Source: Methylophilaceae bacterium
GTDB taxonomy: Bacteria; Pseudomonadota; Gammaproteobacteria; Burkholderiales; Methylophilaceae
DNA length: 64,000 bases
Assembly: GCA_028351715.1 (NCBI GenBank)
Contig: JAOMKM010000002.1
Coordinates: 42,515 to 106,514 of the forward strand
Reading direction: 5' to 3'
Of this stretch, positions 51,900 through 62,103 are shown piece after piece. Position 1 is the stretch's first letter; each line of letters opens with the position of its first letter. The notes under the pieces are model-generated. The model saw nothing but the letters and a program-made list of their open reading frames with translations, did not search any database and had not been told where the DNA came from. Both the position numbers and the translations under genes were made by a program.

Positions 51900-52490
51900 A
51901 TGAAAAGAATAGCCAAAGTTACTAGAAAAACACTCGAAACAAATATCTCAGTTGAGATTAATATTGATGGCTCTGGAAAATCTGATTTAAATTCAGGAAT
52001 TGGTTTCCTAGACCATATGATGGAACAAATTTCACGTCATGGTTTATTTGACCTCACAGTAAAGGCAGAAGGAGATTTGCATATTGATGCTCACCATACT
52101 GTAGAAGATATTGGTATTACGCTAGGACAAGCTTTTTTAAAAGCTATGGGGGATAAATTGGGTATTCGTCGATATGGTCATGCATATGTTCCACTTGATG
52201 AAGCCATGTCAAGAGTTGTACTTGATATCTCAGGAAGACCTGGCCTTGAATTTAATACTGAATTTACAAGAGCAAGAATTGGTGATTTCGATGTTGATCT
52301 TTTCCATGAGTTTTTTCAAGGATTTACTAATCATGCAAATGTAACTCTACATATTGATAATCTCAAGGGTGAAAATTCTCATCATCAGGCAGAAACAATA
52401 TTTAAGGCATTTGGCAGGGCACTAAGAATTGCAGTTGAACATGATGAAAAAATTAAAGGTGAAACCCCATCAACTAAGGGGTCGCTTTAA
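51900..52490 (+). CDS. hisB: Imidazoleglycerol-phosphate dehydratase
   Basis: [23 protein letters not shown]-type motif, [34 protein letters not shown]. Confidence 0.97.
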   Translation: MKRIAKVTRKTLETNISVEINIDGSGKSDLNSGIGFLDHMMEQISRHGLFDLTVKAEGDLHIDAHHTVEDIGITLGQAFLKAMGDKLGIRRYGHAYVPLDEAMSRVVLDISGRPGLEFNTEFTRARIGDFDVDLFHEFFQGFTNHANVTLHIDNLKGENSHHQAETIFKAFGRALRIAVEHDEKIKGETPSTKGSL

Positions 52491-52512
52491 TCTTAATTTA
52501 TTTGATCAATTT

Positions 52513-53124
52513 ATGATTGCAATTATCGACTATGGAATGGGCAACCTCAAATCTGTCCATAATGCATTTAAATTTATAGCCCCACAAATAGAATCTGTTG
52601 TCACAAGTGATCCAATGATTATATCAAAGGCAGAAAGAGTAGTCTTTCCTGGGCAGGGCGCCATGCCCGATTGCATTAGAGAGCTAGATAATAGAGGCCT
52701 TAGAGAAATTGTAATCGAATCAGCAATGAATAAACCTTTTTTGGGGATATGTATTGGGCTTCAGATGTTATTTGATAAAAGTGAAGAGGGTGATGTTAAG
52801 GGTCTAGGAATTCTTGAAGGAAGTGTAAATCGATTTAAGTCATCAAAAAATTTAAAAATTCCACATATGGGATGGAACGAAGTTCATCAAAATGCACCAC
52901 ACCCAGTCTGGAAAAATATTGCCGCCAATGAACGCTTTTATTTTGTTCATAGTTATTATGTTCAAGAACTAGACGCCTCTATAAAAACTGGCTCAGCATA
53001 TTATGGCAACTCATTTACAGCTGCCATTGCATATAAAAATATTTTTGCGGTGCAATTTCATCCTGAAAAAAGTGCTGAATCAGGGTTACAATTATTAAAA
53101 AACTTTATTTCATGGGCATTGTAA
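52513..53124 (+). CDS. hisH: Imidazole glycerol phosphate synthase subunit HisH
   Basis: MIAIIDYGMGNLKSVHNAF, PFLGICIGLQMLFDKSEEG, HPEKSAESGLQLLKNF. Start moved from 52429 to 52513 by homology. Confidence 0.95.
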   Translation: MIAIIDYGMGNLKSVHNAFKFIAPQIESVVTSDPMIISKAERVVFPGQGAMPDCIRELDNRGLREIVIESAMNKPFLGICIGLQMLFDKSEEGDVKGLGILEGSVNRFKSSKNLKIPHMGWNEVHQNAPHPVWKNIAANERFYFVHSYYVQELDASIKTGSAYYGNSFTAAIAYKNIFAVQFHPEKSAESGLQLLKNFISWAL

Positions 53125-53134
53125 TTTCTAAGTT

Positions 53135-53878
53135 ATGTTAATTATTCCAGCAATAGATCTAAAAGATGGCAAGTGCGTTCGCCTTAAACAAGGTCGGATG
53201 GATGAATCAACTATTTTTTCTGAAAATCCTTCTGAGATATCAAGGCAATGGGTTAATCAGGGTGCCAGAAGATTGCATTTAGTAGACTTAGATGGTGCTT
53301 TTGCAGGTAAACCTGTAAATGACAATGCCATTAAATCTATCGTCAGTGAGCTGGGAGGGGAAATACCTATTCAATTAGGTGGCGGTATTCGTAATCTCGA
53401 TACAGTAGAAAGTTTTTTAAATAGCGGGGTTGATTCAATAATTATTGGCACGGCAGCAGTTACTCAACCTGAATTCTTGCAAGAAGCTTGCTTAGCATTT
53501 CCAGGTCAAATTATTGTAGGCCTTGATGCTAAAGATGGCGACGTTGCTATAAATGGTTGGGCTGAATTAACTGGTCATAATGTAATCGATCTTGCTAAAA
53601 AATTTGAAGAATATGGAGCAGAATCAATTATTTATACTGATATAGGTCGTGATGGAATGTTGGGGGGCGTTAATATTGAGGCGACGGTTAGGCTATCTGA
53701 ATCTTTGATAATCCCAGTTATTGCCAGCGGTGGAGTCTCAAACCTTAAAGACATTCAAGATTTATGTGAAGTTTCAAATACTGGTATTCGCGGAGTAATA
53801 ACAGGACGTGCAATTTACGAAGGTACACTTAATTTTAGGGCTGCACAAGAATTAGCTGACAGGCAGACTAGACCATAA
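53135..53878 (+). CDS. hisA: Phosphoribosylformimino-5-aminoimidazole carboxamide ribotide isomerase
   Basis: [44 protein letters not shown]. Confidence 0.97.
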   Translation: MLIIPAIDLKDGKCVRLKQGRMDESTIFSENPSEISRQWVNQGARRLHLVDLDGAFAGKPVNDNAIKSIVSELGGEIPIQLGGGIRNLDTVESFLNSGVDSIIIGTAAVTQPEFLQEACLAFPGQIIVGLDAKDGDVAINGWAELTGHNVIDLAKKFEEYGAESIIYTDIGRDGMLGGVNIEATVRLSESLIIPVIASGGVSNLKDIQDLCEVSNTGIRGVITGRAIYEGTLNFRAAQELADRQTRP

Positions 53879-54636
53879 TGGGATTAGCAAAAAGAATAAT
53901 TCCATGTTTGGATGTTAATGCTGGAAGAGTTGTCAAAGGAATAAATTTTGTAAGCCTTCAAGATGCTGGAGATCCAGTTGAGATTGCAAGAAGATATGAT
54001 GAAGAAGGTGCTGACGAGCTAACCTTTTTAGATATTACAGCGAGTTCAGACAATCGTGGTTTAATTCTAGATATTATCGAGTCTGTTGCAAAAGAGATAT
54101 TTATACCATTAACGGTTGGTGGAGGAGTTCGATCTCCCGATGATGTTAGACGACTATTAAATGTGGGTGCTGATAAGATTAGTATAAATACTTCAGCAAT
54201 TCTTAATCCAAATCTAGTTGCTGAGGCATCTAGTCGTTTTGGTTCACAATGTATTGTAGTGGCTATTGATGCAAAAAAAGTAGGCAATCATTGGGAGGTA
54301 TTTACTCATGGTGGGAGAAATTCCACTGGTCTAGATGCAGTTGAATGGGCAAAAAAAATGGTCAATCTGGGTGCTGGCGAATTATTATTAACAAGTATGG
54401 ATAGAGATGGTACAAAAATCGGGTTTGATATTGCCTTGACTAAACTAATTTCAGAAGCTGTAGAAGTTCCTATAATTGCTTCTGGGGGAGTTGGAAATCT
54501 CCAACATTTGGTTGATGGCGTATTATTAGGTGGGGCTGATGCTGTATTAGCAGCAAGTATTTTTCACTATGGGGAATTTACTATCCGTGAAGCAAAAGAA
54601 TATATGACTAATAATAACGTGGAAATAAGGCTATGA
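53878..54636 (+). CDS. hisF: Imidazole glycerol phosphate synthase subunit HisF
   Basis: [49 protein letters not shown]. Confidence 0.97.
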   Translation: MGLAKRIIPCLDVNAGRVVKGINFVSLQDAGDPVEIARRYDEEGADELTFLDITASSDNRGLILDIIESVAKEIFIPLTVGGGVRSPDDVRRLLNVGADKISINTSAILNPNLVAEASSRFGSQCIVVAIDAKKVGNHWEVFTHGGRNSTGLDAVEWAKKMVNLGAGELLLTSMDRDGTKIGFDIALTKLISEAVEVPIIASGGVGNLQHLVDGVLLGGADAVLAASIFHYGEFTIREAKEYMTNNNVEIRL

Positions 54637-55037
54637 GTGCATACTTAGGTAGTATTGTTTGGAATAGTGATGGATTAGTGCCAGTGATTGTTCAAGATTT
54701 CCTTACAAATAAGGTCATTATGTTTGCCTGGATGAACAAAGATACATTAAAACAATCCATTAAAGAAAGAAAAGCAATTTATTGGTCGCGTTCAAGAAAA
54801 AAAGTTTGGGTTAAGGGCGAAGAGTCGGGACACACACAATATATACAAGAAATATTATTAGATTGTGATGGCGATGCATTAATTATTAAGGTTAAACAGA
54901 AAGGTGGTATTGCATGTCATACGGGTAGAGAATCTTGTTTTTACAATAAGATTGATATGGAAACTGGTAACTTGACCGAAGTGGAACCAGTAATTAAAGA
55001 CCCAAATGAAATTTATAAGGATAAAAATAATGGATAG
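54633..55037 (+). CDS. hisI: Phosphoribosyl-AMP cyclohydrolase
   Basis: [55 protein letters not shown]. Confidence 0.96.
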   Translation: MSAYLGSIVWNSDGLVPVIVQDFLTNKVIMFAWMNKDTLKQSIKERKAIYWSRSRKKVWVKGEESGHTQYIQEILLDCDGDALIIKVKQKGGIACHTGRESCFYNKIDMETGNLTEVEPVIKDPNEIYKDKNNG

Positions 55038-55350
55038 TTACTTGGAGAATCTTTTGGACACAATTAAATCCAAAAAAAATGATGACCCATCAGTTTCTTA
55101 TACAGCTCAACTTCATTCAAAAGGAATTAATGAGATTTTAAAAAAGATTGGTGAGGAATCATCTGAAACAATTATAGCGGCCAAGGGAAATAATAATAAG
55201 GAATTAATTCATGAAATTGCTGACCTCTGGTTTCACTGTTTGGTATTGTTATCAGAAAAGAATTTAACGGTAAAGGATGTCACAAGAGAATTAAAAAGCA
55301 GAGAAGGTACCTCGGGTATTGAGGAAAAAAATAATAGGAAAATTAAATAA
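55030..55350 (+). CDS. hisE: Phosphoribosyl-ATP diphosphatase
   Basis: ILKKIGEESSETIIAAKGNNNKELIHEIADLWFHCLVLL. Start moved to ATG 55030. Confidence 0.92.
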   Translation: MDSYLENLLDTIKSKKNDDPSVSYTAQLHSKGINEILKKIGEESSETIIAAKGNNNKELIHEIADLWFHCLVLLSEKNLTVKDVTRELKSREGTSGIEEKNNRKIK

Positions 55351-55355
55351 AGACT

Positions 55356-55691
55356 ATGAATGACTGTATTTTCTGCAAAATTATAAATAAAGATATTCCA
55401 GCATCAATTATTTATGAGGATCAAGAGTTTTTAGTTTTTGAAGATATTAAGCCGATTGATAAGGTGCATCTTCTGATTATTCCTAAGATCCATATTGAAA
55501 GTCTTATTGCATGTAATGAAACTAACCAAGAAATGCTCGGAAAAATGTTATTACTTGGAGGTAAGCTTGCAAATCAGTTAGGCTTAAAAGGATATAGAAC
55601 AATGATAAATTCTGGAGCAGAAGGTGGGCAAGAGGTCTTTCATATACATTTTCATGTTTATGGCGGTAGTGATACTTTAGTTAAAATTTAA
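55356..55691 (+). CDS. HIT-family (HinT-like) purine nucleoside phosphoramidase
   Basis: [29 protein letters not shown]-terminal [15 protein letters not shown]. Confidence 0.95.
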   Translation: MNDCIFCKIINKDIPASIIYEDQEFLVFEDIKPIDKVHLLIIPKIHIESLIACNETNQEMLGKMLLLGGKLANQLGLKGYRTMINSGAEGGQEVFHIHFHVYGGSDTLVKI

Positions 55692-55704
55692 AAGGAGAAT
55701 AGTT

Positions 55705-55866
55705 ATGCCAGGAATTTGGGAGTTATTGATAATTTTTTTGGTTGTCATAGTTATTTTTGGTTCTGGAAAATTAAGAAATATCGGAAGTGATTTAGGAGGA
55801 GCACTAAGAAGCTTCAAAGAAGGTATGCAAGAAAAAAATAAAAAGAAAGTTTCTAGGAAAAAATAA
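55705..55866 (+). CDS. tatA: Sec-independent translocase subunit TatA (53 aa)
   Basis: Read directly (not in supplied track): [53 protein letters not shown] with AAGGAG RBS; upstream of tatB/tatC. Confidence 0.92.
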   Translation: MPGIWELLIIFLVVIVIFGSGKLRNIGSDLGGALRSFKEGMQEKNKKKVSRKK

Positions 55867-55870
55867 TTGA

Positions 55871-56092
55871 ATGTTTGATATTTCTTTTTCAGAGTTATTG
55901 ATAGTTATTTTTGCTGCAATACTTATTATCCCGCCAAAAAAGATTCCTATAATAGCAAAGACTTTTGGAAGAACATTAAAAAAATCTAAATCTTTTATGG
56001 CAGATATTAAAGAAGAGATTGAGAGGGAAGGTAAATTTAAGGAGCTAAAAAAAATACAAAAAGAAATAAAAAAGAGATCCATTAAGTCTTGA
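55871..56092 (+). CDS. tatB: Sec-independent translocase subunit TatB (73 aa)
   Basis: MFDISFSELLIVIFAAILIIPPKKIPIIAKTFGRTLKKSKSF; position in tatABC. Confidence 0.85.
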   Translation: MFDISFSELLIVIFAAILIIPPKKIPIIAKTFGRTLKKSKSFMADIKEEIEREGKFKELKKIQKEIKKRSIKS

Positions 56093-56805
56093 ATTTCCCT
56101 CAAGCATTTTCTCATAATTTCAAAGAACTTAGATGGACATTAATAAAATCGTTCTTAATTCTTATTGGAATTTTTCTTTTATTATTTCCTTTCTCAAACG
56201 ATATATATTATCTTTTTGCGAAACCATTATTAATACAAATGCAGTCTATCGATGCTTCAATCATAAGTACAAAACTATCCGCAACTTTTATTGTCCCATT
56301 TAAAATTACCCTATTTTGTGCTTTTATAATTTCACTCCCACCTATTTTCTGGCAAATATGGTTATTTGTCTCTCCGGGCTTGTATAGAAAAGAAAAGTTT
56401 TTTATATTTTGGGCGTTACTAATTAGCTACATTCTATTCATTCTAGGGACTTTATTTGTTTATAGTCTTGTATTTCCAATTATATTTAATTTTTTTATTT
56501 CAATGACTCCAAACGAAGTTGATCTTATGGTTGATATATCAAGCTATTTAGAAATGATTGTTGCATTATTTTTGGCATTTGGATTTGCATTTCAAATTCC
56601 TATTATTCTGGTGACATTGGTAAAGTTTAAATGGGTTAAGCTTAAAAGCATCCAAAAAAATAGACCTTTTTTAATTGTTATAGCATTTATCTTTGGGGCA
56701 ATTTTTACTCCGCCAGATGTTATTTCGCAGATACTCCTGGCATTTCCTATGATATTTTTGTTCGAATTAGGACTCTTGTTTGCAAAAAAAATTACAATTG
56801 ATTAG
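56089..56805 (+). CDS. tatC: Sec-independent translocase subunit TatC
   Basis: KELRWTLIKSFLILIG, PPIFWQIWLFVSPGLYRKEK, FGFAFQIPIILV, IFGAIFTPPDVISQILLAFPMIFLFELGL. TTG start. Confidence 0.95.
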   Translation: MNFPQAFSHNFKELRWTLIKSFLILIGIFLLLFPFSNDIYYLFAKPLLIQMQSIDASIISTKLSATFIVPFKITLFCAFIISLPPIFWQIWLFVSPGLYRKEKFFIFWALLISYILFILGTLFVYSLVFPIIFNFFISMTPNEVDLMVDISSYLEMIVALFLAFGFAFQIPIILVTLVKFKWVKLKSIQKNRPFLIVIAFIFGAIFTPPDVISQILLAFPMIFLFELGLLFAKKITID

Positions 56806-56908
56806 TTTAATGCTATTAGTTTTGTAACTAATTTTGTATAATGCGGTCTACAAATGCACCTGTAAGTAATATTTTAATTCTACTCTCACTAATTTAAACG
56901 GATTTTTC

Positions 56909-57508
56909 ATGGCTGAAGAGAATAAAAAAATCGATCTTAATAGAAGAAAATTCTTATTGACTGCTACTTCTGTAACTGGGGCAATTGGAGTATCGGCTGC
57001 AGGTATTCCTTTTGTTTCTAGCATGCTTCCCAGTGAAAAAGCAAAAGCAGCTGGAGCAGCAGTAGAGGTAGATATTGCTGGAATTAAGCTCGGCGAAATA
57101 AAAACTTCAGAGTGGCGAGGTCAGCCAGTTTGGATTCTAAATCGCTCAGACGCAATGATAAAAAAATTAGATAACAATGAAGAATTAGCTGATCCAGATT
57201 TGAAAGTAGTTTCTCAGCAGCCCAAATATTGTAAGAATAAAACTCGATCTATTAAATCAAATTTACTTGTTATAGTTGGTATATGCACTCATTTGGGGTG
57301 TGCACCAGCACCAAAACTATTACCAAAAGGTGATATGGGAAGTGAATGGGAGGGAGGATTTTTCTGTCCTTGCCATGGCTCAAAATTTGATTTGGCTGGC
57401 AGAGTTTTTAAAGGCTCTCCTGCACCAACAAATTTAGTTGTTCCACCTCACAAATATATAAATGAGCATACTGTTCTAATTGGTGAAGATCCAGAGGGGG
57501 TTGCTTAA
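56909..57508 (+). CDS. petA: Ubiquinol-cytochrome c reductase Rieske iron-sulfur subunit
   Basis: Twin-arginine region [15 protein letters not shown]; [2Fe-2S] motifs CTHLGCAP and CPCHGSKFD. Confidence 0.97.
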   Translation: MAEENKKIDLNRRKFLLTATSVTGAIGVSAAGIPFVSSMLPSEKAKAAGAAVEVDIAGIKLGEIKTSEWRGQPVWILNRSDAMIKKLDNNEELADPDLKVVSQQPKYCKNKTRSIKSNLLVIVGICTHLGCAPAPKLLPKGDMGSEWEGGFFCPCHGSKFDLAGRVFKGSPAPTNLVVPPHKYINEHTVLIGEDPEGVA

Positions 57509-57509
57509 C

Positions 57510-58805
57510 GTGGAAAAAGAGCCAAATACTACCTCAAACGGAATGCTTGGATGGATTGACGAAAGATTTCCTCTGTCATCGTTTATAAAAAATCATTTAA
57601 CTGGATACTACGCCCCAAAGAATTTTAATTTTTGGTATTTTTTTGGAGCGCTAGCATTATTTGTTTTTGTAATGCAGATATTAACTGGTATCTTTTTGAC
57701 GATGCATTACAAACCATCTGCATCAGAAGCATTTGCTTCTGTTGAATATATAATGAGAGATGTTTCGTTTGGTTGGCTTATTCGGTATATGCATTCAACT
57801 GGATCTTCATTATTTTTTGTAGTGATTTATCTACATATGTTTAGAGGTTTGATGTACGGCTCATATCGTAAACCAAGAGAACTCCTATGGTTATTTGGTG
57901 TATTTATTTTTCTTTTATTAATGGCGGAGGCTTTCTTCGGGTATTTATTACCTTGGGGACAAATGTCTTATTGGGGAGCACAGGTTATCGTTAATTTGTT
58001 TACTTCGGTGCCCTTCATCGGTCCAGATTTGGCAGAGTGGGTTCGAGGCGACTATTTAGTATCAGATGCAACTTTAAATCGTTTTTTTGCTTTTCATGTT
58101 ATTGCTCTACCTTTGGCTTTAGCAGGTTTAATTTTTGGCCATTTGATTGCTCTTCATGAGGTAGGTTCTAATAACCCAGATGGAATAGATATTAAAAGTA
58201 CGAAAGACAAAAAAACAGGTATTCCTTTAGATGGCATTCCCTTTCATCCTTATTATACTGTTAAGGACTTAGTGGGCCTTTCAGTTTTTCTTATAGTCTT
58301 TGCATCAATTATATTTTTTGCTCCAGAAATGGGAGGATATTTCCTTGAAGCAAATAATTTTGTTCCTGCAAACCCACTAGTAACTCCAGATCATATTGCT
58401 CCAGTTTGGTATTTCACTCCCTTTTATTCTATTTTAAGAGCGGTGCCCCCATTATTTAATAGTCAATTCCCGGGTGTAGCTGCTATGGGCTTATCTGTTT
58501 TAATTTTCTTCTTTGTCCCTTGGCTTGATAAAAGTAAAGTAAGGTCAATCCGTTATAAAGGTACTCTTTATAAGAAATGGCTTAGTACTTTTGTTATCAG
58601 CTTTATCGTACTAGGTTATCTTGGAACTGTCCCATCAAATGTATGGGGCCAATTTTATAGTGCTATCCCTATTATTGGGGGAAGCGATGTTGCAACAATT
58701 ATTGCAAGAATATTTACGGTAACCTATTTCTTATTTTTCATTTTAATGCCTATTTATAGCAGAAAAGATATTACAAAAACTGTTCCAAAGAGAGTAAGAA
58801 TGTAA
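57510..58805 (+). CDS. petB: Cytochrome b subunit of the bc1 complex
   Basis: IDERFPLSSFIKNHLTGYYAPKNFNFWYFFGALALFVFVMQILTGIFLTMHY, GYLLPWGQMSYWGAQVI, PEWYF-like APVWYFTPFYSILRAVP. GTG start at 57510 preferred over 57480. Confidence 0.96.
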   Translation: MEKEPNTTSNGMLGWIDERFPLSSFIKNHLTGYYAPKNFNFWYFFGALALFVFVMQILTGIFLTMHYKPSASEAFASVEYIMRDVSFGWLIRYMHSTGSSLFFVVIYLHMFRGLMYGSYRKPRELLWLFGVFIFLLLMAEAFFGYLLPWGQMSYWGAQVIVNLFTSVPFIGPDLAEWVRGDYLVSDATLNRFFAFHVIALPLALAGLIFGHLIALHEVGSNNPDGIDIKSTKDKKTGIPLDGIPFHPYYTVKDLVGLSVFLIVFASIIFFAPEMGGYFLEANNFVPANPLVTPDHIAPVWYFTPFYSILRAVPPLFNSQFPGVAAMGLSVLIFFFVPWLDKSKVRSIRYKGTLYKKWLSTFVISFIVLGYLGTVPSNVWGQFYSAIPIIGGSDVATIIARIFTVTYFLFFILMPIYSRKDITKTVPKRVRM

Positions 58806-59503
58806 TGAAAAATATAATAATCATTTTTGCAATAATTATTTTACCCTCATTCTCATTTGCATCAGAAAGTGTAAAGCTTCAAAAAGCACCAATTGATCTT
58901 GATGATAAAAAATCTTTGCAAAGGGGAGCTAGAAATTTTGTTAATTATTGTTTAAATTGCCATAGTGCAAGCTATATGAGATACAACCGTTTAACTGATA
59001 TTGGCTTGACTGAAGAACTAATTGAAAATAATTTATTATTTACTTCAGATAAGGTGGGGAATCCAATGGCAATTTCTATGAAGTATAGTGATGCCAAAAA
59101 GTGGTTCGGTGCAGCACCTCCAAATTTATCTGTAACTGCAAGGTCTAGGGGGGCAGATTGGATTTATAGCTATCTTAGAAGTTTTTATAAGGACTCATCA
59201 AGAAGTATGGGTTGGAATAATGTAGTTTACAAAAATTCTGCAATGCCACATATATTATGGGAACTTCAAGGTGAACAACATTTAAATCATGATACAAATG
59301 AGCTTAAATTAGCAGTTCCAGGCAAGCTGTCACCCAAAGAGTACAATCAATTTGTGGGTGATATTACAAATTATATGGTATTTATGTCAGAACCAGGACA
59401 ACAAAAGAGAAGGCAAATAGGGTATTATGTGCTCGCTTTTCTTTTCTTACTTTTAGTCTTGACGATTAATCTCAAAAAGGAATATTGGAAAAATATTAAA
59501 TAA
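58805..59503 (+). CDS. petC: Cytochrome c1
   Basis: Signal peptide, RGARNFVNYCLNCHSASYMRYNRL (CxxCH), AAPPNLSVTARSRGADWIYSYLRSFYKD. Confidence 0.96.
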   Translation: MKNIIIIFAIIILPSFSFASESVKLQKAPIDLDDKKSLQRGARNFVNYCLNCHSASYMRYNRLTDIGLTEELIENNLLFTSDKVGNPMAISMKYSDAKKWFGAAPPNLSVTARSRGADWIYSYLRSFYKDSSRSMGWNNVVYKNSAMPHILWELQGEQHLNHDTNELKLAVPGKLSPKEYNQFVGDITNYMVFMSEPGQQKRRQIGYYVLAFLFLLLVLTINLKKEYWKNIK

Positions 59504-59506
59504 ATT

Positions 59507-60106
59507 ATGATGAAACTATACTCAAATTCAATCGATCCATTTAGCCATCGTTGCCGCATTGTCCTTTTTGAAAAAGGTATGGATTTTGAAGTCATCGATG
59601 TAGATTTATCAAATAAACCTGAAGATTTATCAATCTTGAGCCCATATTCTGATTCACCAGTTTTAATAGAACGAGATCTAGTTCTTACGGATGCGAATAT
59701 TATTAACGAATATATTGATGAAAGATTTCCTCATCCACAATTAATGCCAGCAGATCCAGTCATGAGAGCGCGCGCTCGATTATTTCTTAAAGACTTTGAA
59801 AATCAATTATTTATTCATATGAAAGCTCTTGAGTCTAATGAAAAATCAAAAAAAGATGCAGCCCGAAAAGTTGTGACCGAAACATTAATTAAGTTGACTC
59901 CAATTATCTCTAAGCAGGAGTATTTATTGCATGAAGAATATTCAATGTTAGATGTTGCAATGGCTCCTCTTCTTTGGCGAATTGATCATTACGAAATTAA
60001 GTTACCGAATTCTTGTTTGCCGTTACTTAAATATGCAGATAAGATATTTGAGAGGCCTTTATTTGATGAGGCGATGTCTCCAGCAGAGAAAGCTATGAGA
60101 ATATAA
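59507..60106 (+). CDS. sspA: Stringent starvation protein A (GST-fold)
   Basis: LYSNSIDPFSHRCRIVLFEKGMDFEVIDVDL; position before sspB after petABC. Confidence 0.92.
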   Translation: MMKLYSNSIDPFSHRCRIVLFEKGMDFEVIDVDLSNKPEDLSILSPYSDSPVLIERDLVLTDANIINEYIDERFPHPQLMPADPVMRARARLFLKDFENQLFIHMKALESNEKSKKDAARKVVTETLIKLTPIISKQEYLLHEEYSMLDVAMAPLLWRIDHYEIKLPNSCLPLLKYADKIFERPLFDEAMSPAEKAMRI

Positions 60107-60114
60107 AATAGGCT

Positions 60115-60507
60115 ATGTTATCTAATAAGCCATATTTATTAAGGGGTATTTTTGATTGGTGTGTTGATTCTGAATTAACTCCTTATCTTTCTGCAAAAAT
60201 ATTACCTGGAACAAGACCACCAAGGTCTCATAAAAATGCTGAAGAAATTATTTTAAATATTTCCTCGGCAGCAACAACAAAATTAATTATAGATAAAGAT
60301 TTTATTTCTTTTTCTGCCAGGTTTAACGGTATTAATGAAGAGGTTTACATTCCAATGAACTCCATTTCAGGTATTTATGCCAATGAGAATGGAGAGGGCA
60401 TATTTTTTGAAATCAATAAAAAAAAACAAGAATCTTCAAAGAAAAAAGTTTCTTTAGATAAATCAATTAATAAAAATAATCGTTCACACCTAACATTAGT
60501 GAAATAA
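60115..60507 (+). CDS. sspB: ClpXP protease specificity-enhancing factor SspB
   Basis: KPYLLRGIFDWCVDSELTPYL, IVLNISSAATTKLII-type, FNGINEEVYIPMNSISGIYANENGEGIFF. Confidence 0.92.
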   Translation: MLSNKPYLLRGIFDWCVDSELTPYLSAKILPGTRPPRSHKNAEEIILNISSAATTKLIIDKDFISFSARFNGINEEVYIPMNSISGIYANENGEGIFFEINKKKQESSKKKVSLDKSINKNNRSHLTLVK

Positions 60508-60557
60508 AAAACTAGTTCCATTTAAAAAAAATTGATATAGTTACGTTTTTCAAATAT

Positions 60558-60633
60558 GCCCTCTTAGCTCAGTTGGTAGAGCAACGCACTTGTAATGCGT
60601 AGGTCGTCAGTTCGAATCCGACAGAGGGCACCA
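60558..60633 (+). tRNA. tRNA-Thr(TGT)
   Basis: GCCCTCT...AGAGGGCACCA cloverleaf, anticodon loop CTTGTAA, TTCGAAT T-loop, encoded CCA. Confidence 0.95.
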
Positions 60634-60661
60634 TTTCATTAGTATTAACTCATTAATTTGT

Positions 60662-60690
60662 TTGACAAATATAGTAAAATACCCCATAAT
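60662..60690 (+). promoter_or_regulatory. Sigma70-type promoter TTGACA-N17-CATAAT between tRNA-Thr(TGT) and tRNA-Tyr
   Basis: Exact TTGACA (60662-60667) with 17-nt spacer and CATAAT (60685-60690), 14 nt upstream of the tRNA-Tyr 5' end. Confidence 0.75.
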
Positions 60691-60704
60691 TTTGGGTTCG
60701 GTTT

Positions 60705-60789
60705 GGAGGGGTGGCCGAGTGGTTAAAGGCGACGGACTGTAAATCCGTTCTCTCTGAGTACGTAGGTTCGAATCCTACCTCCTCCACCA
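60705..60789 (+). tRNA. tRNA-Tyr(GTA)
   Basis: GGAGGGG...CTCCTCCACCA, long variable arm, anticodon loop CTGTAAA. Confidence 0.95.
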
Positions 60790-60827
60790 AGCTTTACTAC
60801 TTATTTAGAGGGGTTTAGTGTGGATTT

Positions 60828-60903
60828 GCGGGTGTAGCTCAGTTGGTAGAGCATTAGTTTTCCAAACTAAATGTCGCGAGTTCGAACCTCGTCGCCCGCT
60901 CCA
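60828..60903 (+). tRNA. tRNA-Gly(TCC)
   Basis: GCGGGTG...CGCCCGCTCCA, anticodon loop TTTCCAA. Confidence 0.95.
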
Positions 60904-60923
60904 GTATCCAGAGATTTGGATTC

Positions 60924-60998
<75 letters not shown>

Positions 60999-61065
60999 GT
61001 ATTGTGCTGATGGATCAGAATTGGGTTAAAGGTGTTGAGTAAAAGATTTATTAAATAAAAGATTT

Positions 61066-61141
61066 AGGCCAGTAGCTCAATTGGTAGAGTATCGGTCTCC
61101 AAAACCGAGGGTTGGGGGTTCGAAGCCCTCCTGGCCTGCCA
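61066..61141 (+). tRNA. tRNA-Trp(CCA)
   Basis: AGGCCAG...CTGGCCTGCCA, anticodon loop CTCCAAA, just upstream of secE. Confidence 0.95.
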
Positions 61142-61161
61142 TATAAAAGGAAGATGTAGAA

Positions 61162-61506
61162 GTGAATATAAATATTAGATTGACATTATCATTTTTGCTC
61201 TTTGTTGCCGGATTATTAGGTTTCTATCTTCTATCTGCCCAACCAACAGTAGTAAGGTTATTAGTATTATTAGTAGCAACAGGTTTTGCTTTTGGAGTTT
61301 TTTCAAAAACTTCTCAAGGTCAGGAAACTATTAGATTTGTCAATAATGCATTAACTGAGGCTAAAAAAGTTGTGTGGCCAACTAGAAAAGAGACTATTCA
61401 GATGACGTCAGTTGTTCTAGTTTTAGTTGCGATAGCGGCAGTTATACTTGGGTTGGTTGATACTGGGTTTTCGTACATTATAAATTTATTATTGGGGCAG
61501 GGTTAA
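61162..61506 (+). CDS. secE: Preprotein translocase subunit SecE
   Basis: FVNNALTEAKKVVWPTRKETIQMTSVVLVLV. GTG start. Confidence 0.95.
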   Translation: MNINIRLTLSFLLFVAGLLGFYLLSAQPTVVRLLVLLVATGFAFGVFSKTSQGQETIRFVNNALTEAKKVVWPTRKETIQMTSVVLVLVAIAAVILGLVDTGFSYIINLLLGQG

Positions 61507-61509
61507 TTG

Positions 61510-62046
61510 ATGTCAAAGAAATGGTATGCAGTTCAAGCATTTTCAGGTTATGAAAAAATTGTCCATAGAACTTTATTAGAAAGAATAGAGCAATCTACTA
61601 TTGGCGATTTGTTTGGAGATATCCTAGTCCCAGTTGAAGAGGTGATTGAAATGAAATCTGGACAAAAGACTCTTAGTGAAAGAAGGCTATATCCTGGTTA
61701 TGTTCTGGTACAAATGGATATGAATGATGATAGTTGGCATTTGGTTAGAAGTACGCCAAAAGTTACTGCATTTATAGGTGGGTCAGCTCAAAAACCAACG
61801 CCAATAAAAGATAAAGAAGTAGATATTATTTTACAGCGTATGGACGATAGCAAAGTCAACCCAACGCAAAAAATGACTTTTGAAGTGGGCGAATCAATAA
61901 GAGTGATTGATGGGCCATTTAAGGATTTTGCAGGCATGGTTGAAGAAATTAACTATGAAAAAAGTAAGCTTCGTGTTTCAGTAGTAATTTTTGGTCGGGC
62001 AACGCCTGTTGAATTAGAGTTCGGTCAAATAGAAAAAGAAGTTTAA
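61510..62046 (+). CDS. nusG: Transcription termination/antitermination protein NusG
   Basis: [73 protein letters not shown] 61510 preferred. Confidence 0.97.
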   Translation: MSKKWYAVQAFSGYEKIVHRTLLERIEQSTIGDLFGDILVPVEEVIEMKSGQKTLSERRLYPGYVLVQMDMNDDSWHLVRSTPKVTAFIGGSAQKPTPIKDKEVDIILQRMDDSKVNPTQKMTFEVGESIRVIDGPFKDFAGMVEEINYEKSKLRVSVVIFGRATPVELEFGQIEKEV

Positions 62047-62103
62047 AACAGCTTGGGAGCTTTTGTAAAAAGCGTTTGAACCAAAATTTAGGAGAAATGG
62101 AAA

